Source: Pratylenchus scribneri
Taxonomy: Eukaryota > Nematoda > Chromadorea > Rhabditida > Pratylenchidae
Length of the DNA: 64,000 nucleotides
Direction of reading: 5' to 3'
NCBI GenBank assembly: GCA_030063045.1
Contig: JAQSEB010000007.1
Location: 1,798,001 to 1,862,000, forward strand
Shown one piece after another: positions 11,086 to 23,500 of the stretch. Made by a program: the position numbers and the translations under genes. Each line of letters starts with the position of its first letter. The first letter of the stretch is position 1. Below the pieces are notes generated by a model. That model was not told the DNA's origin. It saw only the letters and a list, made by a program, of their open reading frames with translations, and ran no database searches.

Positions 11086-13459
11086 ATGGCTCTGATGAGG
11101 GACACGGTCAGGGACATTATCCAAGGGACAGAGTAAGCCAAGGGGGGAATTGGCCATTTTTGGGTTGGCCAATTTTGTTCATTTCCTTTCAAAAAATAGT
11201 CCCACTGCTGGCGGATTGGCAAAATTCGGTGGCGGAATGAATTTTGGGGAAAATGAAACCCAAAATGTTGGAATTGGTGGAAATAGTCGAAGAAGGCAAC
11301 CAGCCCCCTCCCTGGGGCATCATTCAAATCGTCGTTTGGTTCGTTCAATGAGTGGAGAGGTGGAAAAGGGGAGGGGGAATAAAAATTAACCAATAAAAGG
11401 AATTGGCCAATCATCGACGGGCATTCGGCCAAATTCAAAGCCAATTGGATTTGTTGAGAAGGCAACAGGATGAATTGGCCATAATGAATGAACAAACGAG
11501 AAGAAGATTGGAAACGGCCCAACAAATGTTGCACAGGTCAAAAATGAATGGAAATGAATAAAAATTGAGGGACATTATTTCCTTAGGCGTTTGGAAACAA
11601 CGGAGGGGGCGGCAGTAAGGTAAAATATTGGGCGGGGAAAATGAATAAAAAGGATTTGGATTAAAGTATTCGGGAATTGGGCGATGTTCGCAGATTGGTG
11701 GCCGGATTCGACAGTCGAGTGAGTTTTGGCATTGACGAAAATAAAATGATTGGAAAAGAATTGAAGATGAATGGTTTTGGCAGTGAAATGTTGGCATTGA
11801 GGGCAGCATTGGAAAGGCAGGCCACCGAAATTCGTTCCCTCGGTTCAGACCTTAGATCGAGACCAACAATTGATCCGGCGGTCTGAAAATATTGATGAAT
11901 ATTATTCATTTTTGCATTCACAGAGAATTGCCACTGCGACACAGGCAATCGAAAATAGAATTCGGGAATTGCAAATTCAAATGGCCCAAATGAAGCAAAA
12001 TTTGGACGTGGAAATGGGGGAAAGGGCAGCACAGGCAGAAATGTATTTTAGATGGAAATAATAAATACAAATTAGCCATGATTATAGAATTAGCAAAATG
12101 CAAGAATTGTTGAGAAGCAGGGAAATGGGCAAAACTGACCAATTAATGGCCATTGGGCGAAGAATGGAAGTGGAGAGGGAAAGAATGGGCCAAGAAATGC
12201 GAAGATTGGCCGAAAGGATACAAATTATGGGACAAGTAAAAAATAATTATTTTTGGTGGGGAATTGGCCACCGGATGAATTGCAGCAAAATTCGGCGGAA
12301 AGGCAAAAATACAAGGAAAGATTTCATCGGGTAAATGAGGCCCTTCAAACATTGGAAACACATTTGGAAAGTGGCCATCAAAAAATGGACAAATTGGTGG
12401 GGGCCGAATTGGAATCGAGGTGGGGGGAATGGGAAGAGAAAGGTGGTGAAGGAGGGGGGATGAACAATTCCAATTTGAGGAAATTGCACGAAAGGGCGCT
12501 GTTGACAAAATTGCAGGATGTGGAAGGGAGGCTGAATAATCATGTGAATGAATTGACAAAAACAATGGGCGAAATTCGGTCGGGATTGGCCGAAATTCGA
12601 ATTCCCGTTTTGGACACGGAGGCCCTTCGAAAGGATATGGAGGCGATTGCATCGGACCGGAATAAATTGAGTATGGAAGGATTATTACGGTTGGAGGAAA
12701 AGGTGACCCGAATGAGACATGGTGGGAATAATGAGGCCAAAAATGGGGGAAGATTATTTGATAATATTTGGACAGTTTTGCAAAAAGAACGAAGAGAATT
12801 GCACGCCGGATTGGAGGAGGCAGTAGACCGTGAGGTGAATGCCAAACTGAAAGTTCAATTGGAAAGATTGGACGATTTGGTGGCCGAAATTGAACGAACA
12901 CAAATTGTGATAAGGAATCGAGTTGAACATCAAATCCCAAAAGATGTATTGGGGAAAATGAAAATAAATTTATATTATTAATAAAAAAAAAAGTTGGAAG
13001 AAATGGAAGCAAAATTGGAGAATGTGAAGGCCCAATTGGTGCAAAGAATTGACCAAGAGGAAGAAGAACGTTTCCTGGCAATTAAAGAACTTCAAGATGC
13101 ATACGGTCGATTGGCAGCCGGAGGGCATTTTGGTGGAATTGGATTGACGAATGAGCCAGTTAGCTCGGTGAGTTTATATTTTATTGTAAGAGAGAAGAAA
13201 GATGATTTGAATTTGAAGGCTTCATTGCGAAGAGATGTTGATGAATGTAAAGTGGCAATCAAAAAATTGGCCGAATCGCTGACAACCGTGAAGAATGTGC
13301 TTGATAGGAAATTAATGGAAGAAATCCGAAGGGTAATTCCCCACTTCCAACATTGATTATGATTAAATTACATTTCCAATTTTATAGAGGGAACAAGATG
13401 TAGAAATTCTCAACTCAAGAATCGACACCGCAACAGTTCAAGCACTTCAAATACAATGA
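11086..13459 (+). CDS. long coiled-coil protein (tentatively FAM81-like)
   Basis: Begins MALMRDTVRDIIQGT at 11086; the second exon carries a Gly/Asn-rich stretch (KFGGGMNFGENETQNVGIGG) and SLGHHSNRRLVRSMSGE. From there on the protein is almost all heptad-like helix: NHRRAFGQIQSQLDLLRRQQ, SIRELGDVRRLVAGFDSRV, ALRAALERQATEIRSLGSDL, RIATATQAIENRIRELQIQM, HRVNEALQTLETHLESGH, KLQDVEGRLNNHVNELTKTM, VLQKERRELHAGLEEAVDRE, KLEEMEAKLENVKAQLVQRI, and a last exon ending TATVQALQIQ (TGA 13457-13459). About eleven short introns keep the frame. The SIRELGDVRRLVAGFDSRV text recalls animal FAM81 proteins, but I am not certain. No enzymatic domain. Part of the 12.3-13.0 kb exon is duplicated at 14581-14713. 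Confidence 0.72.
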
Positions 13460-15090
13460 AGAAAGGATGATAATGGATAAATGATAATCATTCCTACTAT
13501 TGCCCAATATACTGTATTATTTGAATTGACGCCAAAATATTTTGACATGAATATGTCAAATTTATTTTAATTTTTTTTATAACAAACACTAAATTTTTTC
13601 AACAAACACTTAAATTTTTCAAAAATCCCCAAAATTCATTGAGCGTTGAGTGGCATCCCAACGCTCGTATTATGTTATTTGTTAACATTGATATTTTATA
13701 AATCAAGATTTTGTTTAAATTTATACATTTTTTAGTCAGAGATAGCGCTTAGGAACGAAGCCCCGGATAAATATTTTATTATTTCTTCTGACCATACAAA
13801 CAACAAATCCGAATGTTACTTTTGATGCCAAATCAGCGGATGTAAACGCAAGGATGACATACATAACCAAAATATTCTGAATCATTTATTTGTACATCAT
13901 CGAAAAATATTCAAACAGTGCGAATCCGAAAATTTGATTAATCCATATCAAGATGCGTCTACGAAAACCCCCAGAAGAACAATCAGCAAATAAAAATTTC
14001 CAATATTCTCAATGCGAATATTGTCTTGATTGGTATCCAAATGTAATATTGTCATTGCATAGTAAGTTGTTTGATTTTATTCTAATTATAATAGATATTC
14101 TTATTTAGACATGAAAGTTTGTTGGCCATCTCTATGGATGCAGGGCGAAGAAATCATTTTACCACAACGGGATATTACTCGACTACTTTAAAGCTTTGGA
14201 TAAGAAAGAAATGATTGGATGCGAGGACTAAGTTCAGAAATTGAATGAAATGGCAATATCAACAGCACTTTTTGAAGCAGAAAGGGCTGACCATATGGCT
14301 AAACGTGAATTTAAAAAGGCCGAACGGGCTAGAACAACTGGATCAAAATTAGCTAATGAGAAACATTTGCAATAAGATTACGAGAAGAAATAAATCAAAC
14401 AGCCGGTGTCTATTTACGAATGTCGCAGGACTGGGATGGAAATTTGGAAACAGTGCTGGAAAATTGTAAATACATTGGCTTTGCAAAAAATCCGAAGAAA
14501 AGGCAGCAACAGCATTTTGAAATTTAAAAACATGCTTCTTAATTACGATCCGAGAGGGGAACGTGGATAATGAATGATGGATATTTGGACAGTTTTGCAA
14601 AAAGAACGAAGAGAATTGCACGCCGGATTGGAGGAGGCAGTGGACCGGGAGGTGAATGCCAAACTGAAAGTTCAATTGGAAAGATTGGACGATTTGGTGG
14701 CCGAAATTGAACGGTATTATTTGAATTGACGCCAAAATATTTTGACATTATGATTTTTTTGGATAAAATGTCTTACAGACAAAAATAAAATAAAAACAAA
14801 AAAAACAAATAATTTTTTTTTCAAAATCCCCAAAAAAATTGAATTAATCATTAAAAATAAATTTTAAATCTAATTTTTATTGCGGTTATCTTCCCGATAA
14901 ATTATTCTCATCTTTTTTCTAAACTTTTTTATTCCACTCAAAATTTGCAAATTAAATAAAAAGAATAAAATGATTACCTACCTATTCTTTGATTAATTTA
15001 TGCGGATTATCCAATTATATTGATCTAAATTTCATAAATAATATTAAAATGAATTTATACTATTTAGAATAAAATCAGCATCAACAGAAA
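13460..15090. other. intergenic region with decayed and duplicated sequence
   Basis: Between the coiled-coil gene and the next small gene. It holds a plus-strand fragment starting at ATG 13951, reading MRLRKPPEEQSANKNFQYSQ then CEYCLDWYP, followed by a possible 5' splice site and then stop-interrupted text (14110-14390); this looks like a remnant of an unidentified gene or element. The duplicated coiled-coil piece at 14581-14748 is listed separately. The rest (14750-15090) is AT-rich without features. Confidence 0.5.
14581..14748 (+). pseudogene. duplicated fragment of the coiled-coil gene
   Basis: Bases 14581-14713 repeat 12764-12896 with only two substitutions that I can see. They are joined directly to 14714-14748, which repeats 13514-13548 from the 3' flank of the same gene exactly. 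The 617 bp lying between those two segments in the parent are missing. The piece has no start, no splice context and hits a stop soon after the junction, so it is a gene fragment. The near identity points to a recent duplication. Confidence 0.9.
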
Positions 15091-15498
15091 ATGTCGTTGA
15101 CATCACAAGATTTAAAAGAAATCAAGGCAGCCCTATCCCAAATTCTTCAAAACCAAGCAGCAATGATGGCACAAATCGCATTATTGATGAACAACCTTCA
15201 ACAACCCAAAAGCACGCCCACTTCTCCAATCAATTCAGCAATGACTCAATCATTCCTTGAGGGTCTCAAATTGAAATTGAAGCTCTTGTCTCCATCATCA
15301 ACAAAGCCAACAACGGTTGGGCCACAGAAACGCAAAGCTGAATTGCCTTTGGACAATGTGATCAACGCCAAACATCGTCGGGCACATTCACAAAAACCGG
15401 AAGATGACAGAAAAAACAACGATGAGGAGAAGGAGAATGTTACTGCCGTAAATGATGAGAATACAACAGAATTCGCCTTCATGGTTGATTATTTTTAA
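15091..15498 (+). CDS. unknown protein with N-terminal coiled coil and basic tail
   Basis: The open frame starts at ATG 15091 (MSLTSQDLKEIKAALSQILQ), continuing as a Gln/Ala/Met-rich helix (NQAAMMAQIALLMNNLQQ), then a Ser/Thr/Pro linker, a basic cluster (AKHRRAHSQKPEDDRK) that could be a nuclear signal, and an acidic stretch (NNDEEKENVTAVNDENTTEF). Read straight through it stops at 15498. Alternatively a 46-nt intron (gttgat…ttcag, 15484-15528) would splice to a second exon ending at 15605. I do not recognise a family. Steady codon use over 130 codons supports a real gene; the neighbours give no functional hint. Confidence 0.5.
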   Translation: MSLTSQDLKEIKAALSQILQNQAAMMAQIALLMNNLQQPKSTPTSPINSAMTQSFLEGLKLKLKLLSPSSTKPTTVGPQKRKAELPLDNVINAKHRRAHSQKPEDDRKNNDEEKENVTAVNDENTTEFAFMVDYF

Positions 15499-15796
15499 TA
15501 TTTCATTGATGAGTTATTCTTTTTCAGACATTCGGTTGCGCATTGCTTACGGGATTGATTGAATTCGCAGAATTACCATCAACATTGGCATCATTTATGT
15601 GCTGAATCCATTTTTGAAATTATAAAACATAAATCATTTTGATAAATAAATTGTTTCACTTATTAATTTTGTTATTCAAATTTATTGCTTGGTTCCAGAA
15701 CCAAAATATTTATTTTTATGTAGTATTTATTCTGATTATGATTATCATTTTATTAGAATATACATCTACTTCTACTCTTTGTGCTCAATTGAAGCA

Positions 15797-16350
15797 ATGC
15801 CATCGATTGTCCAATTCCACTTCATTTTAATTCTGCTCATAATTTTGCCACAATTTGCTGCTACGACAACGATTGTCCAATACAAAGAGGATATCGAGCT
15901 CACGGAAGCAGAAAAGGAGCACCTGCTTAAAGTGAACAATTCAGCAAATAAGATGAATGAAAAGTGCGTAAATGGGCAAAAATTCAAAGATTTTCAGGTT
16001 AAATCCAAATATGTTTTTTATTTATTAAATAATTTCCAGCCTGGTAAACTTGGCGAGGAACATTACAAATTTCTGATGGACAAGCCCGATGAAGTAATCA
16101 AGTTGATGGAGGCACATCGAGACGAAGAGGAGAAAAGAGATGGCGGAGGAATGCCAATTGGTTGGTTTATATTTTTTGATAACAAATTATTTTAATTATA
16201 TCCAAAATTTTAGCTTTGTTTCTCATCATTCTCAGTTCCACTCCATTTGTTCTGATCTTAATTGGTGTTTCCACCATTCTATATGGAGCAATCAAGCACA
16301 CGGATCATACACTCATGCTGGACAAATATTACAAAGATAAGGAAGATTAA
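15797..16350 (+). CDS. small secreted or membrane protein of unknown function
   Basis: Three exons: 15797-15997, 16040-16160 and 16214-16350. The chosen ATG gives a signal peptide (MPSIVQFHFILILLIILPQF…AATT). It is followed by a charged helical region (DIELTEAEKEHLLKVNNSAN, LGEEHYKFLMDKPDEVIKLM, EAHRDEEEKRDGG) and a second hydrophobic segment (ALFLIILSSTPFVLILIGVS) near the C-terminus, then YKDKED and TAA. The topology would be an extracellular or lumenal helical domain tethered by a single C-terminal membrane span. Both introns are about 42-53 nt and preserve the frame. No domain is recognised. It lies 430 bp upstream of the aconitase gene on the same strand. Confidence 0.68.
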
Positions 16351-16777
16351 ATCAATGAATAAATTATAACTATGTTAATAATGACTATATTCCTTCCCTA
16401 TATTATGCAAATATGTGATAAATAATTGTACAGTGCAATTAATTATGTTTTTATTTAATTTTTGAATATTTTTCCGAAAGGAATACCTTTGTTTCTATTA
16501 TTTTATTTTATTTTACATTTATTTTGGGAGGCTTGGGCGGCGATAACCAAACTCTGAAAACCGATAAAAAATATCGATATTCCCCTTTATTTATGAATGA
16601 TGTTTATCTGATTGACTGGGGACGTCTATTGTGTACTTTGTTCTTTAATTGAATAATTATTTTGATAATTCACTGGGAATAATAAAATACAATCAAATTT
16701 AATTTTAGTTTATAGAACAAATTTTAATAAAATTACATCAAATTCAAATTATTTATTCTAGAAAACAAATAATTAAA
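16351..16777. other. intergenic, upstream of aconitase
   Basis: AT-rich promoter region for the aconitase gene. No open frame or repeat of note. Confidence 0.45.
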
Positions 16778-19602
<2,825 letters not shown>

Positions 19603-20056
19603 ATGAATAGAGAAGATGAATGAATGAATGGAATAGCCATAATTGAAAAAATAAGCCCGAAAAACGATGAATCCAATAATAAATTGATTGTAGGCAACAA
19701 ATATATTTACAAATACATATATAATTCTGTGTTAATTTTCCTTCCATATTTCCCGCCCCATCACAAATGAGACATATTATTTTTCGTTCGAGAATAAAAA
19801 AAATCCATATTTTCCATTTAAAATCAATTTACAATCATTTAAAGCATATTAGAGTATTCCTTTTGCATTGGCACTTCATATTCCATCAATGTTCGAAACA
19901 AAACAAATTCTATACAAATAATATTATTTGTTCCCTTTGCCCAATGAATTTCCCCGATAATTTTAAATTTTGATTTTTAATGCCAACTTCCCATTCCCAT
20001 GGATTTTCCCAATTTAAAAATAATTTTTTAAAATTTTGGTCCTGATGATTTTGCAA
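19603..20056. other. intergenic, aconitase 3' side to let-7
   Basis: 3' UTR of aconitase plus AT-rich DNA. I looked here for a lin-4/miR-125 seed (TCCCTGAGA or its complement), which in other animals can follow let-7, and found none. Confidence 0.5.
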
Positions 20057-20158
20057 GGGCGAGGCAAGTTTGTCGAGTGAGCAGGCTGCATTGTTATCTC
20101 CGACCGGGTACCTTTCGAACGATACAACCTACTACCTCAACTCGCACAAACCTCGCCC
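20057..20158 (-). ncRNA. let-7: let-7 microRNA precursor
   Basis: The minus strand of 20118-20139 reads TGAGGTAGTAGGTTGTATC followed by GTT. This is the let-7 mature sequence with a single change at position 19 (A to C). The surrounding 102 nt fold: GGGCGAGG (20151-20158) pairs with CCTCGCCC (minus strand of 20057-20064), GTTTGT.CGAGT pairs across the base, and the mature arm's AGGTTGTAT pairs with the opposite ATGCAGCCT with G-U wobbles. An asymmetric bulge lies near mature positions 4-6. let-7 is the conserved heterochronic microRNA that represses lin-41-type targets late in larval development. It lies about 350 nt downstream of a mir-100 hairpin on the same strand. Confidence 0.95.
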
Positions 20159-20408
20159 AAATTAGCCAATATTGTTTATTTGTATTGTTGTATTTCCCCG
20201 AGAATGTTCAACATTTCACATTCCTTCCATTCAATCCATATTATTAATATTTTCCATCATTCATTTCCACCCATTTTGTCATCATTTCATTAATCTTCTT
20301 CCATCAATTCCTCCGCATTTTGTTGGCTATTGGAATTTTTGTAGTCGTTGAATATTGGAATTTATTTTCGAATTTTGTTTTTGGAATCGATGATGGCCCT
20401 CTCGCCCG

Positions 20409-20513
20409 CCCAGTCCACCCGAAACGCCGAGCCAGTCTGCTCAATTTTGGTCCGATCCGGCCATTGCCAAGGATAGACTCGAGAGACTAGTTCGGATCTA
20501 CGGGTTGACCGGG
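20409..20513 (-). ncRNA. mir-100: mir-100/mir-10-family microRNA precursor
   Basis: The minus strand of 20485-20506 reads AACCCGTAGATCCGAACTAG then TC, which has the first 18 nt of animal miR-100. The C. elegans relatives mir-51 to mir-56 begin (T/A)ACCCGTAG. The opposite arm (minus strand of about 20411-20440) pairs with it: the plus-strand words GTCCACCCG, CCGA and CAGTCT line up with mature-arm GTCAACCCG, CCGA and TAGTCT, leaving a central mismatch bubble and a loop of about 45 nt. The precursor sits just 5' of let-7 on the same strand, the order seen in the ancestral mir-100/let-7/mir-125 cluster. Confidence 0.9.
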
Positions 20514-23500
20514 TCGAGGGAGCAATTTGGCCGATTTTTTGTTTTTGGTTTTGATGAGATTTTAGAATCTGATAAAAATAAAATGAAAGAATTTTTGATG
20601 AAAAAAAATAATGGAGAGGATAAAAAAAATCCAGGACGAATTATTGTGGATGAAGGTTGGATGGATGAGCGCATTTTGCAGAATGATGAGGAGAATGAGC
20701 AGGGAAGAACCCAAGCCAAGCCAAGTTGCGTCCTCATTTATTCCCCACCATTGTCTGTGAGGTTTTGCCCCCCCCCCCCCCCCCCCATTAGTTCCCCGGG
20801 CCCGTTGCGCGTCCTAATTGAAGCATTTTCCAGGTCAAACCCAGGGAGAAGAAGGTAAATTGGGAGGGAATAATGGTTGGTTTTGATGGACTCAAGTTGG
20901 GTGGTCTTCTAATAATTTTATTGAGGAATCTACACTAAAAGATGATTTTTAAGGCGTAAAATTTTCATTCTGATGCGCAAATATGGGAAAGGAACCGGAG
21001 GAAAAAGAACGGAGCTGGCACGGACCTGCACAGTTGAACGAATTGAGGACGGGCGCGATGGAGCGGTATAAAGGGGGATTGAGAGAGGAGGAAGAAGAAT
21101 GGAATTGGGGGAGGACAACAGCAGATGTTCAGGAGGGAAAAATGAACGGAGGATTGGATGGTTCAACGGGTTTGGGCCAAAATTGGCTGGGAAGTGGGAA
21201 CGAGGATCGGCTTGGGTCGGCGCAGGCAGGCACGGACATTGGGACGAGAACAGCAGGCAAATGAATGAGTAAATGAGCGACCGAACGAAGGAAGGGAAGG
21301 AGGATGGATGAATTGGGAAAGCGCAGGGAGGAGGTCACTGACCCGAAGCCAATATCCTCCTCCCCTCCCCTTTCCTCTGCCCAATGTCCACCCTTGCCAA
21401 ATCCCCGGCCTTCCATTCTATTTTGCCATTGGCCCAATGCCAAGTACCGCCTCGGGGAGGCAAGGTCATTCGCCCAAATTGTCGTCGTTCTGCCGTTGAT
21501 GAAATGGTGGAGGAGGGAAAGAGAACGGAAAATTGGAGGGAGGAGGCAATTGGGCCTTGAGGGATGAATAAAGAATGGATTGCCAGAGGCAATTTAAGCA
21601 GTCAGCTGACCATTTAGGATTTAGCCCAAAATGAATGGACATTGTCCAATAAATGTGCCGAAAGGGCCATTAATCAGATGGAAAAAGGGAAAGGCGAGAA
21701 TTGCACAATTGAAAACGAAAAGGGAATTGGGAGAGGTGAGAAGGGTTTAGGCTTTAGGGGAGAAATTGATGCCATATCAGGTAAAATTCATTTATACGTT
21801 TACATATTGAACTACATTTTGGACATTTTAATGAGTCAGAAAATTATGAAACAAAGAATGGGGATTGGGAAAGGAGGCTAAAACGAAATGAAATGGGGGA
21901 GAGGGGCTTAAAGGAAGTGGAATGACCACTGTGCGGTTGACCGAGGAGGCCGTTGGTCCATTCTGCCTCTGTATCTGTAGTGGTTGGTTGGGTGGTCACT
22001 TTGGTCACGGGATGGGGCGGGACAGAAAGGGAGGAAAAAGGAGGTTTTGGCAAGAAGCCAACGGACAAGAGAAGGACGAAAAGGCCGAAGAATAAAAAGG
22101 AGGTGGGGAGATTGGAAAAGAGGAATAAGAAGCGGCTGGATGGAATAAAAATGTGAGGAAGGATGAAATATTTGAAGAATGGAGGGGCAGTGAGGAGGAC
22201 ACGTCATCCATTTGGGATGACGCGAATGGGTCGAGAAGGGAGGGAGGGCGGGAATGGGGTCATTCATTTCGAAAGATGAATTTGGGCCAAATGATTGGGC
22301 AAAAGGAATGGAAGAGGACAAAAAAAAACATTCTTTGAAGGGTGAGAAGGCATATGGTGGCCAAAATCCAGAATGGAAACACATAAACAGACGAAAAGCA
22401 GCAGAAGGGGAGGGTTCGAGAGCGGAGGAAGAGGGGTCACGCGCCGAGAATAGAGATGAGGCCAAATGGAGGGAAGAAGGGTAATAAAGGTTGAATGAGC
22501 ACAGAATATAAAGGAGTAAAGGGGGAATAGGGAAGAAATCAGCTGATTCTGCCCGCTTTTTATTTGCCCGCCCAAAATGCCCCGAGGCTTGTCGCGCGGA
22601 AAAGCGGCTGCCAAAAAACAGGCGGCTGGCAGTAAGCCACCCTAAATAGTTTTGAAATATTCGGGCGCACAAACAACAGGGAAAAGGGGAGGCGAACTAT
22701 GGGCGGGCGATAAACCAAGAAAAAACAGAGAAGAAGAAATGGAAGGAATAAAGGGACAAAAGCCCCTTTGGATACAAAACATGGAGGAATCATGTGAGCC
22801 AAAAGGGAGTCGAGAATAGGCCTTGGTGAAGAAAGGACGAGAATAGGAGGAAAGAGTGGAAAGGGAAGAGAAAAAGACATTCACATTCGGAGAGGCCATT
22901 GTCCCCTTCCCCATAAAAGCCGAATGGAGGCAGCCGAGCCCGGAGGGGAGGGGGAAGTGGCAGCACTCGCCGATGCGAGCCCAGAGGCAGAGGCGATGCA
23001 CAAAACCCCCTGAAAATGCATTCTCCGAATGGCGGCCACTTTCCAAATCATTCTCCCTCACATTTTTTCTTCTCTTCATCCATCCAATGTGAATGGGCAG
23101 ATTCCGTTTTGAGGTGGGGAATGGACCACTCCATTTCATTCTATGGCGCCCCAGGCTCCATTCGACCTTCCTTTTTCCTTCCATTCTCATTCGAATGACC
23201 GCGAGAAGAGCCTTGAGGGTAAGGAGGGATGGCGAGCGACAGGGAACGGACCGGCACGGGCGATTGGGGAGCAAAATGGAGGAAGGAGTGTTTTCTCGTT
23301 GAGTGTTTTGTCGTTGCCATCGTCGAGAATTTTGGTGGGGGATTTGTGGGAGGGAAAGAGGCCACCAAAGAAGCATTGAATGGGGTTTGAGGGGGAGTGA
23401 CCAGTCGGGAGAAGAATGGGTGGTCGAGGGACCATCCCCGGGAATTGGGCGAGAATTATTCAATGAATGGGGAAATTGGTGCTAGAAATTGATAAATGAA

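Noticed and set aside
19603..20056. A lin-4/mir-125 gene completing the mir-100/let-7 cluster
   Set aside because: No TCCCTGAGA seed or complement was seen in the expected position.
21908..23463. Two minus-strand frames of 254 and 273 codons
   Set aside because: GC-rich DNA with Pro/Ser/Phe-rich, family-less translation that overlaps opposite-strand frames of equal quality; no signal peptide, domain or splice evidence.
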